DNA from: Piper betle
Taxonomy: Eukaryota > Streptophyta > Magnoliopsida > Piperales > Piperaceae
DNA length: 64,000 nt
Assembly: GCA_033002965.1 (NCBI GenBank)
Contig: JAURVB010003519.1
Location: forward strand, 1 to 64,000
Direction of reading: 5' to 3'
This document shows positions 23,769 through 35,895 of the stretch, in pieces. The stretch's first letter is position 1, and each line of letters starts with the position of its first letter. Below the pieces are notes generated by a model, which was not told where the DNA came from, did no database searches, and saw nothing but the letters and a program-made list of their open reading frames with translations. A program made the position numbers and the translations under genes.

Positions 23769-26700
23769 TGTAAAACCCAACTTTAGGTTAGTGTTTTACC
23801 TTTTTGTAGCTTTGCCTGGTTCGGGTTAGTTTTGAGTCGGTTCGATCGAGCTGAAATCGGTTCAAGTTAGTACGAGCCAGACCAGTTTTCAGACTATGAG
23901 TATTAGGGCTAGATGTGCATAAGAGCATATTATTGTGACTAAGTATGCCCGATATGCGGATGATAACTTCAGTTAGGCTACAATAGAGTATGAGTTATCA
24001 GTGTATATACGAGGTATACAGATAGTTTTCCTAGATGTAGGCCGTTATAGTGTTTAGTTATTTGGGATTTTCAAAGTATCTCATTTACACGCATCTTAAG
24101 GATTTTGGATTACTGGATTGCTAATGTGGACTCAACATGATTGAGTCATAATTTTTCATCCAATTGAGTTTAGGGTTTCGAGGCCTATTTAGCCTCTTTG
24201 CCTCAATTCTCGTTTATAAAGCTACTTTTAGGACTTAAGTTAATTTTGACTTTGGACAATTTCATTCCGAGCTTTTTGTCCACATATACTCATAGGTAGG
24301 CCCCACTAGGCTACGAGTTGTCGACCATTCAAATCATGTCACGTGGCAAAATCAAAGCCATCCACGTTACCCTAGTTTTTACCCATCTATTTTCAGAGAT
24401 TTTCTCCCATTTTTGGAGTTTTCCACCCTTAGTGTCGCCGCCACTTCGGCTTGCCGATAGTGAGTCCTCGGCCACCGAACCAGCGCCCATATGACCTCCT
24501 TGCGACATGCTTTCGATCCATACCCTTCACCACCATTGGCGTTGCTGCAGTAGTCATCGGCGAAGACATTTTTACATCTGATTTCTATCATCGCCAGTGC
24601 CCTTATAGGCCTTTTTCTGATGTCAGTAAGCCACCTTCGACCGATCCAACCACCCACACATCTTCTCTTCGTCGAGATCTTCATTTTGAGATGACCCATG
24701 ACCGCCGTCGTGGTAGCGATTGCTCAGCGATCCTGCCCCCTTTCCAGCAGCTTTTCGGCCACCTGATGGGCCAAACTATACCGATCGTCACCACTACCAT
24801 GTTCCTTGTTGCCAGGGTCGTCGATCCCGACCGACCACAACCCAAGCCCCGCAGTCATCGGTGTTTTCTGGTGACAGGCACTGCTCGCCCTGTTGTACCC
24901 ATCTCCCTACGTTCACATCTACTTGCTTGCGTTTGCGTCCACCTATCCGACCTTGTTCACTTGCCCACCCACCTGTTTGCCTGCCCGTGCCCGTGCCCGT
25001 GTTCGTATCTAGATACCCAGCCCAACAACCGATTCCAGAACTGTTTCTTGACTCAACCGAGTTGACTCGGCTCGACTTAGTCGACTCACCTATGTGGACT
25101 CGATTTGCCATTTTCAAACATTTTTAGGGTATTTTCGGCCGATTTTGGTAATTCAAAAACCCTTACATTAAATTAAATGCACATTCACCTTATTTAGCAC
25201 ATTTTGATGTTACGAGTATTTTTATTTATTTATTTATTCATTATTGTTTTTTTTATTTAGATGTTGTCTTATATGATGACTGCTTATTTATGTTTACTAA
25301 ATTTTATTTATTTATTTATATATTTGTTGGTTGCTTGTATGTTATTATTTACTTGTATTTAATTAATTATTTCGTATTGGATAACTATGATATTATTGTT
25401 ATTATTCATTATTAATTAATATTAACAAATTATTTATTTATTTATCGAATAATTATGTATTTATTTATTTATTTAACGAGTATATATGATATTCACTCAT
25501 GTTTGCCTATATATTTATATAATATAAAGATATTATTATTTTATGATAAGAACATTATTATTTTTATGTATTTATTATTTATCTATTTATTCATGAGTAT
25601 ATTTATTTATTAAGTTATTATTTATTTATTAGTTATTTTCTTTATTATGTCTCAATTTACATGTTAGATGTTTAATTGTAGGTTTATTTAGCAATGTTTT
25701 CTTTATGGGGATATATTAATGATATGAGCACACACCACAAACATACATCATATAAAGATATCAATATTTTACTTAGCAGTGGGTTTCAATGTTCATTTCG
25801 AAGTTTGAGCTTGCCGTAAATGAGATGTTATGCTTGAAGTTTGTACCATAAGTCCATTAGGACTCATTTTTATAGTTATATTTTATTGCTAATTTGATTT
25901 TCAGATCGCAAGACATGTTAAATGGTTATTTTATCTGACCCCACTTAACACGGGCTATTTAGACATATTTTACTTTCGTGATAATACCCCTCGAGAATAA
26001 GATCCTTTTGAGTTTGATTTCGAAAACAATATCCATCACAAATTGTCTACAGGCTTATTATATAAATCGCTTCCCAATCCTATATATAATTTTTTTGAGT
26101 TTTCTGATGAGATGTGAGATAAGGGAAAATTGACAACTGCATTATGCGAGTAGGCACATGACAATTAAAACGGTTTCTGGATTGGTGGGCACTTTGTTTT
26201 ATTTCCGAGGGATTCTGATAGTTCTATGCTTGAGTTCTTCAAACTCGAAGAAGTGTGGAGGTTTACAAGTAGTACAATGCAGCGCATGTCTAGATTTATG
26301 GTTTCAAAGGGTACTGAAGGCGCATGCCTGAGAATAATCGACCTATGTGCTCAAAGCTAGGAGTGATATGGAGAATGTAGAAGGCTGAAGGAAAAAAAGA
26401 AATTAATGTTCACACGCAAGGGATAGTTTTAAACGTTGTCAAGGTGTGAGATGAGTAAGAATGAGATGTTGTCAAGCTGATGCTGATGGCTCCTAATTAG
26501 CACCCTTGTGAGAGATTCTTTGAAGAAGTATATAAATGATTTCATTTAACAGGAAGGTTAGCTCTCCTTGTGCCAGTAATATTCAGTGAAGGGGTCAAAA
26601 GGTCTTGTGTATACTAACTTATATGTAGGTCTTGTAATCCTGAGTCGGTTTTGGTGGGAAGACAAATAAACGCTACACACACTTGAGCTTAGTGTAATTA

Positions 26701-26897
26701 TTTTTTTCATGTTTTTATTTATATTTGATAAGTTTTCATGTATGTCTAGTAATGTCTTCTATTCTCGTGACACCAAACGGGTTATTTTGATTTATATTAT
26801 TCATCAAGATTTATATACTAGCAGTTTTAAACACGATTCAACTCAATCGTAATATTCCTGATTTAGTTCTAAGGTGAACTGAAATCGGGGTGTCACA
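23769..26897. mobile_element. solo LTR of a Ty3/gypsy-type retrotransposon (3.1 kb)
   Basis: It starts TGTAAAACCCAACTTTAGG and ends AAATCGGGGTGTCACA, giving the TG...CA termini expected of an LTR. It is flanked by a perfect 5-bp duplication ATAGA (23764-23768 and 26898-26902). No gag or pol frames lie inside, and there is no second LTR, so this is a solo LTR left by unequal recombination. The length of 3.1 kb and the end sequences resemble large LTRs of chromoviruses such as Tekay/Del (family inference). The interior has a GC-rich part (24430-25080) and AT-rich TTTA-rich tracts (25210-25680). Confidence 0.85.
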
Positions 26898-26902
26898 ATA
26901 GA

Positions 26903-28065
26903 TATTTCTTTATACTCTGTTTTAATTTTTATATATTCATGAATAAAAGATAGAGAAACATATGAACTCAATTGTTATATTCTTAATTAAATAGTTCTCA
27001 TTGGTCAAATGCGTCCTTTATAATAAATTTTTTTTAATTGTTTGATTGTTCTTGAAACTTGTCTTCAAAAAGAAGTGACATTAGCAAAATTATGTCGTGT
27101 TTTACAATAAATTAGATCGGATTTTACAATTTTTTCAGCTACAGACCCTCGACGTGCTACATACTGATTAGTGTTTATGATAATTATTTTATTGTTTCAA
27201 GTTCACTATCAGTGTCATTTTATTTTAAACATGGCTATACACAAATTAATTTTTAACATTGGATTTATTATTATTATAATTTTAAAAATAAACGAGGCAA
27301 AATTCAATCAAGCAAAGTGGGAAAGGATGCGACAGAGAATCTTCTTGTCGGTGTTGTTTACTGGTTTAGGTACCACCATCCTCGCAAAGAAGGAGAAGTC
27401 CTGCAAAGAAATGGTTGATATTTTTTATCACCTTGTTTAATGGTTTAGGGTCCTTCTGAAGGTTCCCAGTATGCTTGCTTTGGTGTTAGTTTAGTTGTTT
27501 GGCATTTGAAGTCTTTGGAAACAGTGTTTCAGATACATGCTAATGTCCATTGATTGGGTGTTTTTCTGATGGAAAGTGTCATGCTTGGACTAACATGGTA
27601 TTGCCAACTATTTGATATGAAGATGAGTAGACGATAAGAAGAAAGAATACATGAAATTAACAGAGGTTGGATAATGTTTATGGATGAACAAAGTGGCATC
27701 AATTGAGCATCCAAGTATCAGAAAATTGAACTATTACCTTCGATTCTTTTATTACTCCATGAGATGTTGGACGTTGATCTATTATAATCAAAATTAGATA
27801 TATTTTTAATTGTTTTACGCATTATTATTTTGACATAATATAAAAATTATTCAACGTAAAGAAGTTAAACTTTTAGGAAAAGTGGTTAAATTATTTAAGT
27901 TTATACAAATAGTTAATGGGTTTTCCTAATTTCCCTTCTCAAGCACAAATGTAAAAGAGATGTAAAAATTGCTAAGGCTGAGTTGTTCTATTCCTGTAAG
28001 AAAAAAATATATTAGTGTTTTTATTTGCTTTACAAAAAAGAAGATGGTGTCATACTAGAAATATT
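26903..28065. other. intergenic, 3' side of the rhomboid gene
   Basis: No supported gene. The part nearest 28065 probably holds the 3' UTR and polyadenylation region of the leftward-transcribed rhomboid-like gene. Confidence 0.4.
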
Positions 28066-31000
28066 TCATTCCATACTGTAATAGTTGAGGTTATCCATCT
28101 CCGATATACATCTACTAAGCTCAGGTCCAAGGTAAAAAACCACAGAACTTAAAACAAGCAAGATTATGGTGAAAATGGTGAGGGAAACACAAGGACCAAC
28201 AGGTCTTCTAAGTAGTGTAATTCCTTCTTCCTGACCATTTCTTGAAGATGCATTATCTATCTCCATCGTTGGGCATGTCAGATACCCAAAAACCACACCC
28301 GCCAGAATTGCTCCCAGATGGGTCCTGTATGACATGCTCACAAAGTTATGTTTTTTGCAGTCAATGGGAAGAGCAAAGCGGAAGCTTTTCTGCTAATGCA
28401 CTTGATTACCAGTCATCAACATGCTCAAACTTGCCCAATATGAAGATAAACAGAGTAGTAGCCATTGCCTTCTGAAACATAACATTTGACTCTTCTTTGG
28501 CTATCATTTCCGTGTTCTGAGATTGGTAAACAAGCCATGCACCAACCAGCGCGAAGACAGGACCCTATACACAGTTTTGTATTAAGGGCAACAGTGCAAG
28601 TTTATTCACTCAAGCGCTTGGAATGTGCATTTAGCAGATAAACAACAGACGTCAATATTTATTTGCTAACTAAGAACTGTTAAAAATTATGCAACAGGTA
28701 ATAGACTGATGCAATTAAGGATCAACTAATGAAGTGCTCCTTACAGTCCCACCAACGGTCAGGTCTGTTGTGTGCATAAAGCTTAGCAAATTGCCAGCAA
28801 TTCCTCCCAGGAAGTATATTAAGATAAAGGTTAATGAGCCATATCCTCTCCAGACATGGGGTCCAAAATTGAGGAGGGCCCAACAGCCAAGTGCCACGTG
28901 TAGAAATCCAGAATGCTGCACAAAGTTTACATTAACTTATTTATTTTTGCAAGAAATAAAGCCCAAAGTATGCACAAACAATTTTAGATTATTCTACAGA
29001 TCATATATTTACTATTCTTTGAACCTGTGAAACCTAGGATTTCCTCTTGGTACCCGCGGTTCGTTCTATAATTTAAGCCGCATACCTTGTAAATTTCACT
29101 ATTTATGCTATTTTTTTGTAATTCAACACTTCATGCAGTTATTGCAATATAAACGAAGATACATTGTCATCAGACCTAAAGGTTAAGAATATATTTACTC
29201 TTCAATTAATTACCACAAATTGAAACTATTTTGATGGTTTAGCATGTGATCATTCTTTTGAAGCATGCAAGTATCAGCAGCACTACTATTCCTCCCAATT
29301 CATAGTCCATAAATTTTCTTAAGTAAAGAGGCTGCCCATTTTAAGGCAGCATCGTTTGAGACAGATGAACCCAGATTGGACCAAAGACTACTCACAGTGA
29401 TTTCTATACATAATGGCATATCAACAAGATAAAACGCTGTCTAATTTTATTCAGTATATGACAAAAATTCCCGAGACTCATACCAGAAACATCGGGGTTA
29501 CTAGTCTCCACCATTCCCCATCAAGTATCAGTTCATTTATCTTTGCTCCATACATTAAAGGGAGGGACATGTTGTCATCTATAGAAGAATTCCGGACTGG
29601 ACTGGCAATATCAAAGAAGAAAACAGCAATATTGATGGCGGCAAGTAGGCTTCTGCATTGATAGATGTGATAAAAGGAGAAATGTAAATCAATGGATATT
29701 GATCTGTAAATAAAAATGTTTTTTAGAAAAAACATATTAAATGCTTTAGAAATATATTACAGGTAACTATTTTTATAGGAAAAATATTCTAAACGCTAGA
29801 GATATTGCAAATCACTATACTAAAACGGATGGTGTTTGGTCTCTCAATAAAGTGAATTTTATCAGAATAACGTGGGCTTCTATACAAGGCAAGAAGTGAG
29901 CTGTTGAGTTGAAAAATAAATGATAACTCACACTGTGAACGGCTCAGAAGACTCTTCAGAGGAGTGAACACAGTGATAATTTTCACGACCAAACAAGAAT
30001 TGATCCCTTTGGTTATTTCTTTGATCCGAATCTGGGTAAATATCCATGTAATTACTTCTCTTTCGCCTCCTTGCTTACCTTTTTCACTGATTATAGGTAA
30101 GCCATACTGCAATTCTTCACCTATGAGAAAGAGATAACCAAAAAGTCATTTTCTATATATCAACGAATTAATGACTAAAAGGAATACTTTGCAAGTAGAA
30201 CATAATCCCATCTGGAAATAAGCGTTAGATTTTGTGATCTGATCACTGCATTATTTACCAACAGTGCTCCAATTAGAATATAACAGGATCCAAGATTAAC
30301 GACTAAAGTAAAAGGAAGCAAAAGAAGATATCTTAAATGGTTTTTACTTGAATAGATCGCGGATGATATGATATCATGCTTGCTACATCTGCAAACAGGG
30401 GACATGTTGGAACTTTCCAAACTTGATGCAAGTTGGTCATCTTATTAACTATGGACTGCATACCATATTCCATTCCAATAACCAAAATGCATACTGTACA
30501 CTTCTTTGGAACTCTTAAAGGGAGTTCAAGTTGGTCTTTTTTATCAACAATAAGCTACATAAAAATTTATGACCTAGATAATGAATCAGCATACTTCATT
30601 AAATTATGCAAACTTAAAGAAACAATTTACCTGAGTTGAGCCTGCGGAAGTACCTGTCCAAAGAACCCAATCCTGCTTTCTCTTTTAGCAGAGGCTCACT
30701 GTTGTCGTCATCAGCTTTTTTCACACTGTTCTTCCCTGGCTTAAATGACCCAAGAGCAGTCTCCACATGCCATCCTCCACCGTCATCATCGCGACCATGG
30801 TCGGCCTTAATAGTACCCTTATTTTCCACTTTCTCCAAGTAAGAATCCAAAGCCTTCAGCTGACCTAAATTACCTCTGATTTCCGGAGACACTTTGGAAC
30901 TAGAATTTAAGGCAGTGCCCATGCAGAAAAGCTTATAATCTGATTCTGGCCCATCAAACATGCATTGAAATGGAAGGACCTTCTCGTTGCGGACATTTAG

Positions 31001-31075
31001 AGCAGAAGCAATCTCATGCCTCCTCTTAATGGAATCCGTATGAAACACTCTAGAGCAAATAGGAATAGATGCCAT
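28066..31075 (-). CDS. RHOMBOID-like protein, chloroplastic (RBL9 type), serine-less
   Basis: Exons (minus strand): 31075-30631; probably 30121-30080, a 42-base in-phase exon; about 29653-29484, 5' border uncertain; 28915-28745; 28564-28410; and 28324-28066. Splice sites are GT/AG and phases agree except at exon 3. The N-terminal ~150 residues look like a transit peptide plus linker. The rhomboid core follows: GEWWRLVTPMFL, HSGFLHVALGCWALLNFGPH, YFLGGIAGNLLSFM, then GGT-GPVFALVGAWLVY where active rhomboids have a GxSG serine motif, then THLGAILAGVVFG, which retains the catalytic-position histidine. Lacking the serine, it is probably a non-proteolytic rhomboid-like protein of the plastid envelope or thylakoid, as known for some plant RBLs. 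Role is inferred from family only. Confidence 0.8.
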
Positions 31076-31830
31076 GGTCTAACCTTCATAACAGCAAGAA
31101 CATAAATATAAGCAGATAATAAAATAAAACCACTGTTACTTGCAGAGGAACAACTTTCCGGCTCTTTTGTATATATTCAAACAGTTACCAAAGACAAAAC
31201 AGAAAAAACAGTTGTCACTCTCCACCGATCATTCAACCGCTGGCATACTAGTAAGACCATAACAGTGATACCAACAACCAAATACAAAGCAATCAGTTGA
31301 GATTATGAACAACTATATCATACGTACCCAATATCAAAGAACGAGCTAGGCAAGATAACAAGCAGATGGCAGTCACAAAGACCACTCCGAAGCAAGAAGT
31401 TAAGATATAAAAATCACTTGAGATAAAAATCACTTATAAGCAAGAAAAAGCAAAGCATTACACTCAAACGCAGCTCTTCCAATACGACCAACTAACACGG
31501 GTGGCCCGCAGACGCCATTAATGAAGACGAGGGTGAGATACCAGGAGGATGAAGCTGTTGACACCCTCTTCAAGTCCTTGTTCCGAACCTGCCAACCTCT
31601 CATTTTTATTGCTGTTTTGGTAACGTTGGCTCCTGTCAGAATCAAGAACAAAAGAAGCAAACGGTGTGAGGAGACACATGTTCGTGGTAACTGCTGCCTT
31701 ATCTTGGGAGCTTCCATTGATTTGGCACCACGCACCTAGATATTTACGATGACCCACCACACACGAAGAAGCTCTACCGGTGATCTTCCCCATCGTCTAC
31801 TCTAAACTATAACAAATGAGACCAAGTCCG
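31076..31830 (-). promoter_or_regulatory. upstream region / possible 5' UTR exon of the rhomboid gene
   Basis: A GC-richer open stretch at about 31430-31800 on the minus strand has no recognisable domain. It may be a non-coding first exon spliced to the coding exon at 31075. The AT-rich stretch beyond 31830 would then hold the promoter. Weakly supported. Confidence 0.25.
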
Positions 31831-33185
31831 AAGAGGCAAAATCTAGTATGACATTGGTGGAGCTTAATTAATATATATTATTAGCATAATAGATATTAAT
31901 ATATGTTATTATTAGAATAATATCAATTTTGGTATCTCCTTAAAGAATGTTTTTTTTTTGAAAAATAAATGTTTTATTTTTTTAAAAGTATATATATATA
32001 ACATTGACTTGAAGAATAAAAAATATATATATTCATACGCTAGTTTTGATGGCTCAATCAGATATGTGGTTTCTACGTGGCCAACATTGCAAGGACAGAT
32101 TGTGAACGGCCGAGACGCCTCCATCTCAAGGGTCTCACCATCTCCAACTCACCAAGTAAAATTCACTTGTGACAATGGCCGACAAGAACATCCACTATCA
32201 GAACTGCTAGCTCTAACCAGTCATGGCTATGCATTGCAATCCCAACCTCCTTGATGCAGCACTCCATGCCCCTCTACTGCTAGACACCCAAAAGCTCAAC
32301 TTCATTTCCTTCCACCATCTCTTTCTCATCTTTCATGTCCCCTTCCCTCAAAATCCAAGTGCTTCATGGCCTCAGGCTTGTCTTATCACTGCATAATTAT
32401 TGGTGAAACTCAAGTTTCTATGTAGCTCTCTTCAAACCCTTTTCACAGCTATGGATTTCTTGTTGATATTCAGATGTGGATGCTCTGGAGGATTGAGCTC
32501 TCCTCCTGCTCTTGAAAGCAAGGAAGTTGGAGTTAGCAGTACTGGCGCTGCTGCTAATTTTCTTCTTGCATACTTAGAGGAGCGATTTTTTCTTCTACCA
32601 ATATCCATGCAATTTTTTTCTTTGCGAATGTGAATGTTACGAGTTGTGAAACAGGTTTTTTAATTGTTTGGGCAGGGAGATTGACGGGACTAATATCGTG
32701 ATGGATCTAATTCTAGTGGGTAATTTAGATATTGGGAGTACTTGGTTCTATGATGCTGCCAAGAAGGTTTTGAAGAATTTTTAGGCAGTGATCGTATATT
32801 TATTTTAAAGGTACTTTTGGGCATTTCTTGGTTGGTTGACATTGCTTTGTTTTTTTGTAGATTCGTGATCTTAGATTGTTTATTGATCACCCAAAACCTT
32901 GATGATCATTGTCATACAAGGACTTTGAAGCCTTTTCCTCTGAAGTTCCCAGGTCTGAGAGGGGTGTCCACTCCCAGTGAAGCCAATTTTTGACCCATTA
33001 TTTATTAATGTAAGTACTCGCGTTGACAAGAAGTTGGGTACCCTCTCTGGTGATGCAAGAAACAACCGTTTTAATACATTTTACAATGAACAATACTACC
33101 AATCTATAAGAGAAAAAGACTTTTGGCTTAATTTAGTTAAATCACCATTTATTTCACAAGAAAGTTCTGCTTCTGCCCTTCATTG
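31831..33185. other. intergenic, no supported gene
   Basis: AT-rich flank, then moderately balanced DNA with several short open frames (for example 32400-32633, plus strand). None shows a known domain. Remnants of exons belonging to the fragment at 33190-33720 are possible but not provable by eye. Confidence 0.3.
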
Positions 33186-33189
33186 ATGT

Positions 33190-33720
33190 TTGCAACATGT
33201 TACAGTTTTTGGGTCTGAAATAATACTTGTGTATCATCCTATCTATTTGGAACCTGAAGGTCTGGAACTTGAGGAAAAGGGCCGTTCAAAAATCCCCATT
33301 CGGGCTACAGAAGGTCCTGTTCTTGTTCCACCATGGCAGCGTCCAGAGAATGGGTGATTACTTGTCGTCTGATTTCTGAAGGCATTCTTTAAAAGATGGC
33401 AAGGATAACTACTAAAATGACATATATCTAGTACCCAGAAAAATGTCAACTTTTGTTTTACTGGTCTTTTGTTGCATCTCAGATATCTTGTCAGGTCTCA
33501 ACAAGGGCAGATGAATTTATACTACGAGCCACAGTGCGTATACAATGAAAAACTTTTGAAGAAAGAGCAAGCTGATATTGTCATCACGCCTGTTGTTAAG
33601 CAGTTATTGCCATCCTTCACATTGGTTTCGGGCCAAGAAGATGCAGTCAAGCTTGCAAAGTTACTAGCAGCGAAGTATACCTTCTCCTTCAAAGCAATAC
33701 CTTTGGACATTATATGTTGA
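33190..33720 (+). pseudogene. unrecognised gene fragment or exons
   Basis: Two protein-like open stretches lie on the plus strand. One, about 33205-33353, reads FGSEIILVYHPIYLEPEGLE and then VLVPPWQRPENG. The other, 33469-33717, contains YYEPQCVYNEKLLKKEQADI and SGQEDAVKLAKLLAAKYTF. Composition and low stop density look exon-like, and an intron or break would be needed between them. I do not recognise the family. No start codon, promoter or continuation to a full gene was identified, so it may be a remnant of a truncated gene. Confidence 0.3.
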
Positions 33721-35895
33721 AAGATTGTATGCTAAAACCCTCTCTGCGGGCAGGTTCATTGTGCCAATGCAAAATGAAGATCTTGATAGCAAAGGTCTGC
33801 TCACCAGTGCTGCAACTTCAAACAAGTTTAACTTCGCAACTACATAGCATAGTTATAAAAATTGGAATAGAAATCTCATGTAAAAGGAATTATTGAATTG
33901 GACTGATTCATTGAAAATTAGACAAGAATCGATCAAAATCAATAAAGTTATACAGCGCATTAGGATGCATTATAAGGCAATTTAAATAGGTTATTAGTTA
34001 TATAATATATGATTGTGATGTTATGTTGTGCATTATATTTTATGAGATTTTTTTTATTTTTTTAAATATTTATTACAAGATAGTTATTATTTTTGACCAT
34101 TAATATATTTTTCCCTCCTGACACTTCTTTCTCCCCCTACCCACCCTCCAAATCCTCGATGCCACTTTGACTTACGTTGTCGATGTTGCCCCAGCACCAC
34201 CACCAGTCACTGTCAATACGTCGTTGAGTCGTCCCGCATCTTTTCAGCTGCCGCCTAATCTTCTTCACAACGCAGTGAAGGCTGTAAGCTCACGCGCTTT
34301 CTTGACACGATTCTTCCGCTATTGTGTTGCTCTGAGCACCACTGGCTGCCATGTCACTAACTTTGTTTTAAAGATCTTGCCGTCCCTCTACTGCCACACG
34401 CCGCCGAAATAGGCCAAAGGCCGCCGTTTGGGTGATCCCTAACTAGGGCACCATTGTCAGGCTTGGATCGCCCCCATGTTGCCGCCCCGCCCCCAATCAC
34501 CCCCATCGCTGCCCTGGCCGCTCACCTTCGCCACCCCGCCTATCATTACGCCCCTCCCGAATCGGCTCAAATCAACTGTTTTACAAATCGGCTTAAATTG
34601 GGTGGTATCAACTTAAATTGGTCGATTGACGGACCAATTTTTACCTTGATCGATTTATATATTTTTTTGGATCGGAATTCTTCCGCCGGAAATTTTTGCA
34701 ACTATGCTGAGAGCAGGGGTGAATGTAACCTTTATGATGACCATAACGATGAACAGGAGCTCTTGTGGAGAGAGCTGCGGATGCACGAGTACTTGAACCA
34801 ACTCCTGGACAACCCTCGGAGATACCCACATCATGTCAACATTCAACAGTAAAAGCTAAAAGCATCGTGTATAGAATCCCGTGTGATGATTTTTTAGTGT
34901 AAATCTGCACATACTATAATGCTCATCATTTTCTTGACTAAGATAAATTAGAATAATCAATCCCACTTGAATGATATCAAATACTCTGTCAAAATGGTAC
35001 TTGTTGATCTGACTGTAGAGATCTGAACTTACTACTCGCTTGAGCTGGTGATCTTACTGGCTATTCGGTAAACAAATTTTGGAAGAATGTAGACAATGAT
35101 ACCATTTATGGAGGCCGATGATATTTTCGCATATTTGAAGTTTGAAGATCATGGAAGCATTACCTGTCGAGAGGTAGGAGAAAAAAATGCAATCAAGGAT
35201 GCCAGTATTAAGAGCTAAGCCAACCAAAACTAACATGTCCAACTCCTACACGCTAGCATGTCAAGCTACTTGTTGACAATGTTTGGTAACTACTCCGCAG
35301 ATATCCTCAGAATTGGAACATTGCTGCAATGTCTGGAGCCCCCTAGATGTCATACCAGCAAAGCAGTTCGCATTGTCACATCCTGCTCCGAAGCGCAGTT
35401 TTCAAGCGTTTCACTTTATGAATTGTAACCTGGCCTCTTCGGGTGTTTCAATTTCTAGTTTCTACACGGCACTTTCCAGCAATCCGCTGCTCAAGTTTAC
35501 AGGAACTAGGTAGGAGAGGTAAAGCTTCCTTTTTTTATAAACGGTGGAAAACTAAAAAAAACAAAGCTTTGAACAAACAGAAAGTAAAAAACTTTGATGA
35601 TCTCTAAACAAGAACACTCATACGCTTCAAAATTTTCTATATATATATATATATATATATTCAATGAACAGACTGATTACACGAAACAAAAAACATTATA
35701 ATCACAAAGATAATTACTATGTAAACTGTATCAAACATCACTTAATCACAAAGATTGAAGAAGAAAAGAGACCCAAAGTGTATTTCAATCTCATAATATC
35801 CATAATACCAACAACAAAGAACAAACATGGGGACCAAGACTACTCACCAATCTACACCCCTCAAAAATGTGCATGCATGGCGCTTAGCTCGTCGT
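33721..35895. other. intergenic, unexplained C-rich patch
   Basis: 34140-34560 is a pyrimidine-rich, CCACC/CCGCC-rich patch like those seen inside plant retroelement LTRs or leaders, with no definable ends. The rest is AT-rich, with a short (TA)n at 35639-35660. An open frame ending at 34852 (EQELLWRELRMHEYLNQLL) has no known family. The last part is the 3' flank of the PB1 gene. Confidence 0.3.

Noticed and set aside
24379..25127. Overlapping open frames of 106-204 codons
   Set aside because: They lie wholly inside the solo LTR, overlap on both strands and show no known domain.
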